64,000 nucleotides of DNA from Cognatishimia sp. F0-27 (GTDB taxonomy: Bacteria > Pseudomonadota > Alphaproteobacteria > Rhodobacterales > Rhodobacteraceae): assembly GCF_020667845.1 (NCBI RefSeq), contig NZ_JAFMPQ010000003.1, positions 62,001-126,000 on the forward strand, read 5' to 3'. Position numbers and translations under genes: made by a program. This document shows positions 18,793 through 28,481 of this stretch, one piece after another (the stretch's first letter is position 1; the number at the start of each line of letters is the position of its first letter). The notes beneath the pieces were generated by a model. The model worked only from the letters and a program-made list of their open reading frames with translations, did not search any database and was not told the DNA's origin.

Positions 18793-19743
18793 TCATCCCC
18801 GTGTCTCCGGCTCGAAGGCCGCGGCACGGGCGCGCGCAGCACCCATGGCGCTGGTCTGGGCCGCCGTTGCCTCCGGTGCATCCCCGGCGGGTGCGGAAAG
18901 CGCGGCACGGGCCTTGGCACGGCTGGCCAGCATCCCGTGCTTGGGGGCAAAGACAAAGGCCAGAAGAAAGATCAGGGTTTGCAGCACCACGATGATCCCG
19001 CCCGTGGCCCCGTCGAGGAAATAGCTCGCGTAGGCCCCGACAAAGCTCGTGGTGGCGCCAATCGCCACAGAGGTCGCGATCAGCCGCGGGAACCGGTCGC
19101 AGAGCAGGTAGGCCGTGGCCCCCGGCGTCACGACCATGGCGATGACCAGAAACGCGCCCACGGTCTGCATCGCCGCAACCACCGAAGCCGACAGCAGCAC
19201 GAAGAACACCGCCTTGAGCACGCCGGGCCGCAGACCGATGGTGCGCGCGTGGGTTTCGTCAAAGAACGTGACCATGAGGTCTTTCCACTTCGCCAGCAGG
19301 ATCGCCAGCGACACCGTTCCGATCAGCACAAGCTGGAGCGTGTCTTCGGGCGTTATGGCAAGGATGTTGCCCATGGTGATGGTTTGCACCGAGATCGAGA
19401 CCGGGTTCACCGACACCATGAACAGCCCGAGTCCAAAGAAAGAGGTGAAGATCAGCCCGATGATCACGTCCACCTTGAGCCCGGACCGTTCCGACAGAAA
19501 CAGCATCGCGCCCGCGGCCAGCCCCCCGGCGATAAACGCGCCCAGTGCAAATGGCAGCCCGAGCATATAGGCGCCGGCCACACCGGGCACCACGGAATGG
19601 GCCAGTGCGTCGCCGATCAGCGACCAGCCCTTGAGCATCAGGTAGGCGGAAAGAAACGCACAGACCGCACCGACGAGCGAAGAGACCCACATCGCGTTGG
19701 TCATGTAGCTGTAGGTGAAGGGTTCGAGCAGCGTTTCGATCAT
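18793..19743 (-). CDS. sitC: Mn/Fe ABC transporter, permease SitC
   Basis: This 316-residue ABC-3 permease shares [26 protein letters not shown] with its partner SitD. A ~50-residue hydrophilic, Ala/Glu-rich C-terminal tail (from about residue 268) is longer than in most family members and lies in the cytoplasm if topology is conserved. It overlaps sitB by 4 bp, so the two are translationally coupled. The heteromeric permease pair should form the metal channel. Confidence 0.87.
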   Translation of the reverse strand: MIETLLEPFTYSYMTNAMWVSSLVGAVCAFLSAYLMLKGWSLIGDALAHSVVPGVAGAYMLGLPFALGAFIAGGLAAGAMLFLSERSGLKVDVIIGLIFTSFFGLGLFMVSVNPVSISVQTITMGNILAITPEDTLQLVLIGTVSLAILLAKWKDLMVTFFDETHARTIGLRPGVLKAVFFVLLSASVVAAMQTVGAFLVIAMVVTPGATAYLLCDRFPRLIATSVAIGATTSFVGAYASYFLDGATGGIIVVLQTLIFLLAFVFAPKHGMLASRAKARAALSAPAGDAPEATAAQTSAMGAARARAAAFEPETRG

Positions 19744-20714
19744 TCCGGGGTGACCTCTCCCGCGGCCTTGTCGGTTTCGGGCGCCGCGCTCTCGGCGTCG
19801 CGCGCCTCGGCGTCCTTGCGCTTGCGCCGTTCGCTTTGGGTTTCGCCGGCATATTGCACAAAGGGGCGCTCGTCATCGGTCAGGATGGTGACTTCGCGCG
19901 CGTCCTCGTCATCATGCAGGGTGTCACCGCCCAGCGTGAAATGCCGCAGAACCCCGCCAAATGCCATTTCGAGGTTGCTGCGCGTGAAGACGTCCTCTGT
20001 CAGCCCATGCGCCAGAACCGTCCCCTTGACCAACACCGTTCGGTCGCAGAATTCCGGCACCGACCCGAGATTATGTGTCGAGACCAGCATCACACGCCCC
20101 TCGCGCCGCAGGGCGCGCATAAGCGTCACGATCTGTTCTTCGGTCTTGACGTCAACGCCCGTGAACGGCTCGTCCAGCAAGATCACCTGGCTGTCCTGCG
20201 CCAATGCGCGGGCGAGGAACACCCGCTTGCGTTGCCCGCCGGAAAGCTCGCCGATCTGGCGCTTGCGGAAGTCCAGCATGTCGACCCGTTCCAGCGCTTC
20301 GCGAACGGCTGCGCGGTCGCGCGGGGCGGGCCGGCGCAGGAAGCCCATATGCCCGTAGCGCCCCATCATCACCACGTCTTCGACGAGGACGGGAAAGGCC
20401 CAGTCCACGTCCTCGGATTGCGGAACATAGGCCACGAGGTTGCGCTTGAGGGCGTCGCGCACCGGCATTCCAAAGAGGCTGATCTCGCCCTGCGCCACCG
20501 GGACAAAACCCATGATCGCCTTGAAGAGCGTGGATTTTCCGGCGCCATTGACCCCGACAAGTGCCGTGACGGTGCCGCGCGGGATCGCAAAGCTCGCGTT
20601 CCACAGGGCCGTGTGGCCGTTGCGGTATGTCACCGTCACGTCGCGCGCGGAAAGCCCGTCGTCGGACGGTGGCGCTGCGGCGTGTGACGCCGGTCGGGAT
20701 GAGAGTTCGAGCAT
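19740..20714 (-). CDS. sitB: Mn/Fe ABC transporter, ATP-binding protein SitB
   Basis: The 324-residue ATPase drives metal import. The Walker [15 protein letters not shown], signature [16 protein letters not shown], Walker [13 protein letters not shown] and switch histidine STHNLG are all visible. The C-terminal ~60 residues form a charged tail ([17 protein letters not shown]) beyond the normal ATPase fold. Only one base separates it from sitA. Confidence 0.9.
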   Translation of the reverse strand: MLELSSRPASHAAAPPSDDGLSARDVTVTYRNGHTALWNASFAIPRGTVTALVGVNGAGKSTLFKAIMGFVPVAQGEISLFGMPVRDALKRNLVAYVPQSEDVDWAFPVLVEDVVMMGRYGHMGFLRRPAPRDRAAVREALERVDMLDFRKRQIGELSGGQRKRVFLARALAQDSQVILLDEPFTGVDVKTEEQIVTLMRALRREGRVMLVSTHNLGSVPEFCDRTVLVKGTVLAHGLTEDVFTRSNLEMAFGGVLRHFTLGGDTLHDDEDAREVTILTDDERPFVQYAGETQSERRKRKDAEARDAESAAPETDKAAGEVTPE

Positions 20715-20715
20715 G

Positions 20716-21633
20716 TCAGTTCATGGCCTCGGTAAGCCCTTTTGCGATGGTGGAGGCTGTCACCTCCAGAAGATCAAGATAGGTCGGCACCGGGCCACCG
20801 TCATCCGACAGCGAATCCACGTAGAGGACACCGCCATAGGCAACGCCGGTCTCGCGCGCGACCTGCTCGGCAGGGGCGGTGTTGACAGTGCTTTCGCAGA
20901 ACACGACAGGGATATCATTGTCGCGCACCCCGTCGATCACGGCACGCACCTGCTGCGGCGTGCCAACCTGATCGGCGTTCATCGGCCAGAGATAGAGCTC
21001 CTGCATGCCAAAATCCCGGGCCAGATAGGAAAAGGCGCCTTCGCAGGTCACGAGCCAGCGCTGATCGGCGGGAATTTCGGCCACCGCGGCGCGCAGCGGC
21101 TCGATCGTGTCGCGCAGGCGCTGGGCGTAGTCTGCGGCGTTTGCGGTATAGATGTCCGCGTTCTCGGGATCGGCCTCGACAAAGGCATCGCGAATGTTGT
21201 CGATATAGATCAGAGCGTTGTCCAGACCCATCCAGGCATGCGGGTTGGGCATGCCCTCGTATGAACCCGAGCGGATCGGGATCGGGTCGATGCCCTCGCT
21301 CACGGTCACAGATGGCACATCGCCAAGGTTGGCGAGGAATTGCTCGAACCACAATTCGAGGTTCATGCCGTTCCACAGGATCAGGTCGGCATCCGAGGCG
21401 CGCACGATGTCGCGCGGGGTGGGCGAATAGCCGTGGATCTCTGCACCCGGACGGGTGACGGACACCACGTCGGCTGCGTCGCCGGCGACCTGTGCGGCCA
21501 TGTCGGCAATCACCGTGAAGGTGGTGACCACCTTCAGTTTCTCATCGTCGGCCGAAGCTGGCATGGCCGCATTCAGGGCCAGCAAGCTGGTCAATGCGCC
21601 CACGGCAAACAGTCTGGTCGATCGGGTCGTCAT
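20716..21633 (-). CDS. sitA: Mn/Fe ABC transporter, periplasmic binding protein SitA
   Basis: A signal peptide ([20 protein letters not shown], cut near ASA-DDE) precedes a cluster A-I metal-binding lobe pair. Family metal ligands are seen as His in EIHGYSPTP, His in MPNPHAWM, Glu in CEGAFSY and Asp near the C-terminus ([10 protein letters not shown]). The lack of a His-rich loop argues against zinc and for Mn/Fe. It leads the four-gene unit. A TTGC-N9-GCAA dyad lies upstream and could be a metal-regulator site. Confidence 0.9.
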   Translation of the reverse strand: MTTRSTRLFAVGALTSLLALNAAMPASADDEKLKVVTTFTVIADMAAQVAGDAADVVSVTRPGAEIHGYSPTPRDIVRASDADLILWNGMNLELWFEQFLANLGDVPSVTVSEGIDPIPIRSGSYEGMPNPHAWMGLDNALIYIDNIRDAFVEADPENADIYTANAADYAQRLRDTIEPLRAAVAEIPADQRWLVTCEGAFSYLARDFGMQELYLWPMNADQVGTPQQVRAVIDGVRDNDIPVVFCESTVNTAPAEQVARETGVAYGGVLYVDSLSDDGGPVPTYLDLLEVTASTIAKGLTEAMN

Positions 21634-21665
21634 GAAGTCCTCCCACGCTCGCGCATATTGCGCAA

Positions 21666-21682
21666 TTGCAACTCACTCGCAA
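21666..21682 (-). promoter_or_regulatory. Candidate metal-regulator operator before sitA
   Basis: TTGCAACTCACTCGCAA is an imperfect dyad (TTGCAA against TTGCGA on the other strand) 33-49 bp upstream of the sitA ATG. Alphaproteobacterial sit genes are usually repressed by a Fur-family manganese regulator (Mur) at dyads of about this size, but I cannot confirm the consensus. Confidence 0.35.
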
Positions 21683-22010
21683 GAACTAGGGCAATGCCCT
21701 GTGCCTTTCAATGGGCATGGAGCCGCGACCGACAGATGGCGCGTGCTTTTCTCTCGGAGCAGGTGGGAACGCGGCCCGGACCTCTACCGGACAGGGCGTC
21801 GGTGAGGGCTTTGAACTGTCGACGCGCTTGCCGCCTGATGGCGCATTGTGCCTCCTGACAGCCGAAGGCGGGGCATCGCCGCGCGCCCGGTCTGGCCGCT
21901 GCCCGAGACCCCGCAACGCGCCGATCCGCCCCTCCGGTCCCGTCGCCGCAAATCGAGGACATGAGACAATTTGGGTATTGAACCGTCCCGATGCTGCGTG
22001 CACGCTAAAC

Positions 22011-22201
22011 GCGATGGTGACCGCTGCGGCGGTCTGAAAATGGGAACGGGGTGCGTGCCGAAACACGGGATCGGCGCAATTCCCCGACTGCCCCCGCAAC
22101 TGTAGGCGGAGAGCCTGTTTCGCAATCGTCCACTGGGCCGCCAAGAGCCCGGGAAGGCGCGATACAGGCAATGACCCGCAAGTCAGGAGACCTGCCATCG
22201 C
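22011..22201 (+). promoter_or_regulatory. Cobalamin (B12) riboswitch
   Basis: The plus strand carries the standard core elements in order: GGGAACGGGGTGCG, CTGCCCCCGCAACTGTAGG, GAGAGCC, CCACTGGGCC, CGGGAAGGC and the B12 box AAGTCAGGAGACCTGCC. A perfect 7-bp P1 (22011-22017 with 22195-22201) closes the fold. No T-run follows, so control is more likely at translation or through mRNA stability than by termination. The only plausible target is the small gene at 22343. Confidence 0.93.
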
Positions 22202-22342
22202 GCCGATGTGCCATCCCGGCCTCGGCAAGTTTCAACCCGGGCGGGGTGCCCCGGCAGAGGAATGGTATCGGTCCCGTTGTTTGACAGCGACCGTTGTGTT
22301 GCCTTTGTCAGTGTATCACGAGCCTCTTGCGCGGAGGGCGCA

Positions 22343-22642
22343 ATGCAATTTGACAAGACCCTGAACCAGATGCTGGTCGGTTTCTGCTCGCCGCGGCGCG
22401 CGGAGGAGATCGGCCAACTTGCCTACATGCAGTGGCTCGGCGCCTTGCCGGGCGCGGCATCCTATGAAGAAGAAGCGGTGCTCGCCTACCTGTCTGCGGT
22501 CAATTACCGGATGACCGACCCGCCGGTTGCGGTGTTCTGCCGTCTTATCGAGGCATCCCTGCGCAACCCGCTGAAACCGCTGGACTTGAGCCTGCCGACC
22601 CCGCGCAGACGCGGTGGCGCGGCGAAACGCCGGGCCTACTGA
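22343..22642 (+). CDS. Unrecognised 99-residue protein under B12 riboswitch
   Basis: I do not recognise this protein. It begins MQFDKTLNQMLVGFCSPRRA, has no signal peptide or membrane helix, looks mainly helical in the middle (EEEAVLAYLSAVNYRM), and ends in a basic tail (PRRRGGAAKRRAY). GGAGGG sits 4 bp before the ATG. In-frame starts farther upstream are possible but have worse spacing. The start lies 141 bp after the cobalamin riboswitch and no other gene follows on this strand, so it should be made when B12 is scarce. The common B12-riboswitch targets (BtuB, CobW, CbtA/B, MetE, NrdAB) do not fit. Confidence 0.6.
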   Translation: MQFDKTLNQMLVGFCSPRRAEEIGQLAYMQWLGALPGAASYEEEAVLAYLSAVNYRMTDPPVAVFCRLIEASLRNPLKPLDLSLPTPRRRGGAAKRRAY

Positions 22643-22932
22643 TGGGAGCGCGGCCTTGAGACGGCGAAGTCGGGCCATGGAGCGGCGCGGCACAGACGAC
22701 AGCCAACGCGCGACCGGGGGCTGGCTCCTGTCGCCGCTCCACCGCGTAGCGGAAGCGGGGCGGCCACATGGACCACGGGATCGTCGGAGGTTGGCCCCAA
22801 TCCGCCGCGCTTTGGCGGTGATACCCTGCGGGCGCGCCTCCTGTGCATTGCGGTGTCAGACCGGACGCCGGGCCTATGCTCAGACGGACAAGGGACGTGG
22901 CTCGAAGCGGTGGGCCAGCGCGCGCGGCGTGG

Positions 22933-24219
22933 TCAGCCGGACAGAGTCGCGGGAAGCCAGAGCGCCAGGCCGGGGATCGCAATCAGCGCGGCAACCATCA
23001 CCAGCATGGCAATCACGTAAGGAATGGCGCCGACCATGACGTCTGACATCGACCCGCTGGAGCGCGCGCCCTGCACCACGTAGAGGTTCAGGCCTACCGG
23101 TGGGGTGATCAGCGCCATTTCGATCAGCACGATCATCAGAATGCCGAACCAGATCGGGTCATAGCCCAGTTCGATCACAACCGGAACGATGATGGGAATC
23201 GTCACCACCATGAGCGAGAGCGTCTCGATGAAGAAGCCCAGCACGATGTAGATCATCACGATGACCATCAGCGTCCAGAAGGGTGTCAGGCCAAGCCCGG
23301 CCAGGAAATCCTCCAGCTCACGGCCCAGACCCGCTGACGCCAGCGTGAAGTTCAGGAAGGACGCGCCGATGACCACGAGCATGATCATGGCCGTCACCTT
23401 GACCGTGCCAAGCAGGGCGTCGCGGATCATCTCCCACCGAATGCCGGAGGTGAGCGCGGCGATCAGAAGCGCGCCGGCCACACCGACGGCGGCAGCTTCG
23501 GTGGGCGTCGCCCAACCGCGGTAAATCGTGCCGATGATGATGGTGAACAGCGCGACGATCGGCAGCAGTTCGGCCAGCGCGCGGATCATGTCGCCCAAGG
23601 GGAAGAGCCGCCGTTCACCACCAAGCTCGGGGCGCAGCGTGCAGATCAAGGCCGTCATCATGAGAAACCCGAGTGCCAGCAGCAGACCGGGAAGAAGGCC
23701 CGCAAGAAAAAGCTGTGGGATCGAGGTCTGGGTCAGGAAACCATAGACGATCAGGTTGATCGAGGGTGGGATCATGATCCCCAGCGTGCCCCCCGCGGCG
23801 ATAGCACCGGAAAAAAGCCTCTGGTCATAACCCAGCCGTTCGGCCTGCGGCATCGCAACCGTTGCCACAGTCGCGGCCGTGGCCACGGAGGAGCCGGAGG
23901 TCGCCGAGAACATCGTCGCCGTCGCAACATTGGCGTGGATCAGGCCGCCGGGTAGCCAGGAAAACCAACGGTCCAGCGCCGAATAGGTGCGCCTAGCGAT
24001 GCCCGAGCGGACGAGGATTTCACCCAGCAGGACAAAGAAGGGAATGGCGATCAGGGTTGCCGAATTGGAGGCGGACCAGACCATCTGTCCCAAACCACGG
24101 ATCAGGGGAAAGGGGGAGAAGAACTGATCGACGCCGAAACCGAGCAGGAAGAGCACGATGCCCACCGGGATCGACAGGGACAGCAGACCAAGCAGCGCGA
24201 CGGAGACATAGGTGATCAT
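22933..24219 (-). CDS. TRAP transporter large permease (system 1)
   Basis: This 428-residue DctM-type permease has about 12 membrane helices. Family signatures include ATSGSSVATAATVATVAMP, GAIAAGGTLGIMIPPSINLIVYG, and ALITPPVGLNLYVVQG near the C-terminus. It works with the small permease and binding protein upstream in a Na+-driven importer for an organic anion. It is the last gene of its unit, 76 bp after the small permease. Confidence 0.9.
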   Translation of the reverse strand: MITYVSVALLGLLSLSIPVGIVLFLLGFGVDQFFSPFPLIRGLGQMVWSASNSATLIAIPFFVLLGEILVRSGIARRTYSALDRWFSWLPGGLIHANVATATMFSATSGSSVATAATVATVAMPQAERLGYDQRLFSGAIAAGGTLGIMIPPSINLIVYGFLTQTSIPQLFLAGLLPGLLLALGFLMMTALICTLRPELGGERRLFPLGDMIRALAELLPIVALFTIIIGTIYRGWATPTEAAAVGVAGALLIAALTSGIRWEMIRDALLGTVKVTAMIMLVVIGASFLNFTLASAGLGRELEDFLAGLGLTPFWTLMVIVMIYIVLGFFIETLSLMVVTIPIIVPVVIELGYDPIWFGILMIVLIEMALITPPVGLNLYVVQGARSSGSMSDVMVGAIPYVIAMLVMVAALIAIPGLALWLPATLSG

Positions 24220-24295
24220 GCGCGCGGCTCCAGCGTGTGAGGAGGGTCAGACATGGCAGGTGGGGCAATCGGGGCCCTGTGCGGTGCGGGCAGTC

Positions 24296-24865
24296 TCATT
24301 CGTGCACCTCGGCCATTTCCGCTTCGCCAAAGGCGCCGATGTGGCGCTCGGCGGACTCGTATTCCCGCCGCCATACAAGAAGCAGCGCGGCCAGGAACGT
24401 CACCCAGGCCATCAGTGCAAACCAGATCCAGCCCGCCATCCACGGCATCTGCACCCACCACAGGGGCGTCTCCAGCGGTGTGTTGGCACGGCTGCTGTTG
24501 GAGAGCGATTTCTCCAGCACTGGCCAGCACTTGACCGCGATCAGCGTGATCGAGGCCGAGAGTACCAGCAGCGAGAACAGGTCGAACAGCACGCGCCCGC
24601 CCTGGGCCAGCCGCGCGCGTAGAATATCGATGCGCACATGGCCCAGCTCGAGCATGGCATAGGCCATGCCCCAGCTGGATGCGATGGCCATGGCATAGCC
24701 CGAAATCTCATCCGTCCCACCGAAGCTCGACCCGACCTGCCGCAGCAGAATGTCGGCAAGCACAAACAGGGCGGTGCCCAGAAGGCCGAGACCCACGATC
24801 AGCGCGACAGCGCGATTGATCGTCTTGAGACGGGTGAGGATTTGCTCTGCCATGGCCGCTGACAT
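24296..24865 (-). CDS. TRAP transporter small permease (system 1)
   Basis: The 189-residue DctQ-type protein has four predicted helices and the motif GHVRIDILRARL typical of small TRAP subunits. Its ATG shares an A with the stop of the binding-protein gene (TGATG), so the two are translationally coupled. A 40-residue loop (SNSSRANTPLETPLWWVQMP) separates helices 3 and 4. Confidence 0.87.
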   Translation of the reverse strand: MSAAMAEQILTRLKTINRAVALIVGLGLLGTALFVLADILLRQVGSSFGGTDEISGYAMAIASSWGMAYAMLELGHVRIDILRARLAQGGRVLFDLFSLLVLSASITLIAVKCWPVLEKSLSNSSRANTPLETPLWWVQMPWMAGWIWFALMAWVTFLAALLLVWRREYESAERHIGAFGEAEMAEVHE

Positions 24866-25899
24866 CAGTTGGTCATGCCGATCTTGACGCCCACCGCTTC
24901 GCCCACGGAGGCATTCCAGCGTTCGGCCCAGTCACCGCCGGCGCGTTCGGCCCAGTCGGGCAGCACCAGACCGACCAGCACGTCCCGCGCTTTGGCCATG
25001 TCCGCGTCGGAGGCTTCGACCAGTGTCATGGAGCGGGCATCACCCGACGGGCAGTCCCCGTTGCCGGTCAGACAGGCGATGTCATTGACCAGCGCGCCCT
25101 GTGCCGTGGCCCATGCGGGCTCTTCGAAATCGGACTTGATCGTGGCTTCGATGGTGGCCTTGGTCGCGTCGTCGAGGCTCATCCACTTGTCCATGTTCAC
25201 GGCCGTGACCACCGGGTCCCATCCGCCCAGCGGGATCGGCAGCAGGTGGGTGGAGACTTCCCACCACCCGGCGGAGTAACCTGAGCCTGCGCCCGTAACT
25301 GCGCAGTCTACAACGCCTTTTTGCAAGGCGCCGGGAACCTCGGAAAAGGCGACGTTGACGCCTTCGGCGCCGAGCGCTTCGAGGAATTTTGCGGTCATGC
25401 GGCCGGAGGCGCGAACCTTGAGACCGGCGAGATCGTCCAGACCCGAGATCTCGGCGTTGCAGAACACGACCTGCGGCGGATAGGGCGCGATGGCCAGCAC
25501 GTGGCTGTTGAACCGGTCGCGGTAGATGTCGGAGACCATGGGCCGCGCGGCGTCGACCATCATGCGGGCCTTGTCCGCGTCAACGGCGATCATCGGCACG
25601 TCGAGCCCTTCGAGCTCGGGCGCATCGGCCACAGCGTAGTCGGACACGGTCATCGCGACGTCATAGACGCCATCGCCGAGCAAGCGGAAGACGTCGCCGA
25701 CACCCAGACCCATCTGGTTATGCGTGGTCAGCGCCACATTGACGTCGGCGGCGGCCGGGAGTTTCTCGGACCAGTAGGGGGCCTCGTATTCCTTGTGCAG
25801 CGGCAGGCCGGACCAGCTTCCGACAACCGCGAGGTCTTCGGCGAGGGCCGGTGCCGCGATCAGGGCAGATGTGGCGAGAAGGGCAGAAAAGCGTTTCAT
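24865..25899 (-). CDS. TRAP transporter substrate-binding protein (system 1)
   Basis: This 344-residue DctP-family periplasmic protein starts with a Sec signal (MKRFSALLATSALIAAPALA-ED). ATG 25899 follows AAGGAGA. The ligand-binding segment VRASGRMTAKFLEALGAEGV contains the arginine that usually pairs with a substrate carboxylate. Two cysteines (CLTGNGDC) may form a disulfide. It lies 51 bp after the DUF1445 gene and probably belongs to one operon with it, so the two may handle the same compound. Confidence 0.88.
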   Translation of the reverse strand: MKRFSALLATSALIAAPALAEDLAVVGSWSGLPLHKEYEAPYWSEKLPAAADVNVALTTHNQMGLGVGDVFRLLGDGVYDVAMTVSDYAVADAPELEGLDVPMIAVDADKARMMVDAARPMVSDIYRDRFNSHVLAIAPYPPQVVFCNAEISGLDDLAGLKVRASGRMTAKFLEALGAEGVNVAFSEVPGALQKGVVDCAVTGAGSGYSAGWWEVSTHLLPIPLGGWDPVVTAVNMDKWMSLDDATKATIEATIKSDFEEPAWATAQGALVNDIACLTGNGDCPSGDARSMTLVEASDADMAKARDVLVGLVLPDWAERAGGDWAERWNASVGEAVGVKIGMTN

Positions 25900-25950
25900 A
25901 TCAGTCTCCTTGTTGGCGTTTTTCATTGATCTTTTGCGGTCGGAGCAGGC

Positions 25951-26769
25951 TCAGTCGACCGGGGTGAGGATGGGAACCTCGGCTTCTTCAGGCACGTCCG
26001 AAATCAGCATGTGACCGGGGGCGTGGGTGATCGCCAGCGGCAGTTTCGCGCGCATGACTGCGGATTGCGGGGTGACTCCACAGGCCCAGAACACCGGCAC
26101 ATGTCCGGACGGAACCGGAGCGGGATCCCCCCATTCGGGCTGTGATATGTCACGGATCCCAATGGCTTGCGGATCGCCGCTGTGGACGGGTGCGCCATGG
26201 GCGAGCGGGTAGCGGGCGGAAATCTCCGCCACGCGGGCAACATCGGCCTCGGGCACGGCGCGCATGGAGACAACCATGTGGCCGCCAAAGGGGCCCGCCG
26301 GGGTGAGCGGGATCGTGGTCTGAAACATCGGAACGGTGCTGTCATTGTCGATGTGCCAGACGGGTATCCCGTTGGATTGCAATGCTTTTTCAAAGGTGAA
26401 CGAGCAGCCGAGCGCAAAGCCCACCATGTCGTCGCGCCAATGGTCGGTGATATCGGCGACGGTTTCGCTGCGATGGCCGTCGCGGTAGATGTTGTAAGCG
26501 GGTATATCGCTGCGCACATCCACGTCCTGCCCCATGGTGCGAAACACCGGGTCCCCGGTCTCGGTCACGCCGACGAGTGGGCAGGGCTTTGGGTTTCTTT
26601 GGCAAAACCGCATGAAATCCAGCGCATAGGACTCCGGCAGGATTACGATATTGGCCTGAAGACAGCCCGCGGCGAGACCGGCAGTGTGCCGGGCATAGGC
26701 CCCTTCGCGGATCGCCTTGCGCGCGTCGGGCGCGCTCAGCTTGCGCATCGCAGCAAAATCCATCGTCAT
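25951..26769 (-). CDS. DUF1445 family protein (putative hydro-lyase / D-glutamate cyclase-like)
   Basis: The 272-residue protein matches the YcsI/DUF1445 family, with GCLQANIVILPESYALDFMRFCQRNPKPCPL, DIPAYNIYRDG and VPVFWACGVTPQSAVMRAKLPLAITHAPGHML (given here in parts of conserved text, each starting at residues ~36, ~89 and ~226). Bacterial members are annotated as hydro-lyases, and the domain forms part of the eukaryotic D-glutamate cyclase. It leads the first TRAP system. That makes a carboxylate or lactam such as 5-oxoproline a reasonable but unproven substrate. Confidence 0.8.
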   Translation of the reverse strand: MTMDFAAMRKLSAPDARKAIREGAYARHTAGLAAGCLQANIVILPESYALDFMRFCQRNPKPCPLVGVTETGDPVFRTMGQDVDVRSDIPAYNIYRDGHRSETVADITDHWRDDMVGFALGCSFTFEKALQSNGIPVWHIDNDSTVPMFQTTIPLTPAGPFGGHMVVSMRAVPEADVARVAEISARYPLAHGAPVHSGDPQAIGIRDISQPEWGDPAPVPSGHVPVFWACGVTPQSAVMRAKLPLAITHAPGHMLISDVPEEAEVPILTPVD

Positions 26770-27387
26770 TGAACCCCCGTGGTTGGGTGCAGCGTGGCCG
26801 GGGACGGCTATAAAGGCAAATCAAAAGAATTGAGCCATGGGCATAGAAATCCGTTATGACTGGTTGCGCTTCAGGCTGTGCATGTTTGTCAGGATTTGAG
26901 TGGCTGCCCGGCTTTATGCGCAAAATTGCGGATGCACATCCCATGCACAACCCATGCGCATGCGATGTGGAGGGCGATGAAAGGCGGGTTGCGCGCGCGG
27001 TGCATCGCTTTGGCGTGGTCCGGGGATTGCGACGCGCAGCCGGGAGACCGCGCGGAGAGGCACCGCAGCAGCCGAGACCGCACCGGCCATCGCACCGCCC
27101 ATCTGTCGGCGCGCGCGAAGAGACCCGCGCGCCGCAACCGTTCCGGCGCGCGGGGCCGGCGTCAACGGGGCGGCATGGGCGCTTGGCACGGTCTGCCGGG
27201 GTGCGGTGGGGGCGCATGACAGAAGCTGCCGGTGCGGCGAAGATGTGGGGCGCATGGCTGGGGCGGCCGTTCGGGCGAGAGTGGCATGCGACAAGCGCGG
27301 TCGGGGGGCGGGGGCATCCCGTTGGGGGCATCCCTGCGCGCGGCGAGGCGCGACCGCGCGCCACCGCAGGGCAGACGGCGAAATCAC
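26770..27387. other. Gap upstream of the DUF1445-TRAP unit, with short direct repeats
   Basis: No gene is supported in these 618 bp. The half next to the DUF1445 gene is AT-richer and should hold its promoter. Three 11-bp direct repeats, ATGCACATCCC, ATGCACAACCC and the decayed ATGCGCATGCG, run head to tail at 26932-26964, about 165-195 bp upstream of the start. The half next to the LysR gene is very GC-rich and featureless. Confidence 0.45.
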
Positions 27388-28278
27388 TCAGCTGGGATCG
27401 GCGCCCTCGGCGGTGTCGGCGGTGGCGCGGGCCAGCTCCGCGGCCTGAACCACGATGGGGCTGGGCGGATCGGCCACGTAGGAGGCGGTGAAGCTGAGCG
27501 GCGTCGGGCGCCAGCCGGGATCGAAGAGGTCGAGCCGGCCCGAAGACAGGAATGGCCGCGCCAGTGTCAGCGGCAGGGCCGCCACGCCGAGACCGCTTTC
27601 CACCAGCCGGAACGCCGCCGAAAGCGACGAGGAGGGAAAGATCGGCACGTCCGGGCCGACCCGCGTGGCCACCGCGTCGCGAATCTCGCGGAAGGGCCGC
27701 GTGCCGCGCGCATAAGTAATGACGGGCTTGTCGAAGAGTCGCTCCGGCGCGCCCCCGGTGCCGGTTGCCACGACCCAGGCCAGATCGAAGGCGGGCAGGG
27801 CGAGGTTGTCCACCGATTGCTCCGAGACCGGGCCGAGCAGGAAGGCGAGGTCGATCTCGCGGTTGAGCAGCCCGTCGCGCAGATTGGTGGAGACATCGAC
27901 ATTCAGCTCGATCTGGACGCGCGGGTGGCGTGCATGCAGGGCGGAGACAAAATCCGGCAACCAGCTTTGGGCCACGGTTTCGGACGCGCCGATGCGGATA
28001 TGGCCCTCGATGCCGGACGGGTCGACGATGTCGCGTTCGATGGCCTGCGTCAGCCGCTCCAGCCGTCCGGCATATTGCAGCAGCATCTCGCCGCGCTTGG
28101 TCAGGCGCATGGCGCCGCCCTCGCGGTCGAAGAGCTGGGCGCCGAGCGTTTCCTCGAGATTGCGGATGCGCGCGGAGATGGCCGGCTGGGTCACGTGCAG
28201 CGCCTGCGCGGCCTTGGCCACGCCGCCGGAGCGCACCACCATCAGGAAACTGCGCAGCTGATCGAGATTGAGTCGCAT
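27388..28278 (-). CDS. LysR-family transcriptional regulator
   Basis: This 296-residue regulator has an N-terminal winged helix (LDQLRSFLMVVRSGGVAKAAQALHVTQPAISARI, residues ~4-37) and a periplasmic-binding-like effector domain. ATG 28278 gives the usual N-terminus MRLNLDQLRSF; longer starts add an unrelated basic stretch. It is divergent from the second TRAP system across 203 bp, the classic arrangement for a LysR activator that senses the transported compound. Confidence 0.92.
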   Translation of the reverse strand: MRLNLDQLRSFLMVVRSGGVAKAAQALHVTQPAISARIRNLEETLGAQLFDREGGAMRLTKRGEMLLQYAGRLERLTQAIERDIVDPSGIEGHIRIGASETVAQSWLPDFVSALHARHPRVQIELNVDVSTNLRDGLLNREIDLAFLLGPVSEQSVDNLALPAFDLAWVVATGTGGAPERLFDKPVITYARGTRPFREIRDAVATRVGPDVPIFPSSSLSAAFRLVESGLGVAALPLTLARPFLSSGRLDLFDPGWRPTPLSFTASYVADPPSPIVVQAAELARATADTAEGADPS

Positions 28279-28481
28279 CCTGCCCCCTTGTCCGGGCTTG
28301 ATGAAGGCCCGGACCGGCGGCGCTTTGCAAGGCGGAATACGGCTGCGGCCTGCGGGATCAGGTCTGGACAAGCCCGATGGTTTGCGGTCCGATGCCGCAT
28401 GGAACGCCCCGCGGCAAGACGGGGCGGCTGAGATGATGCGGGGCCGTCCGAGACGGTGCCGTGATCCAAAGGGAGAGACAC

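Noticed and set aside
26390-28330. 646-codon minus-strand frame spanning the DUF1445 gene, the gap and the LysR gene
   Set aside because: It runs out of frame through two recognised genes and has no family features.
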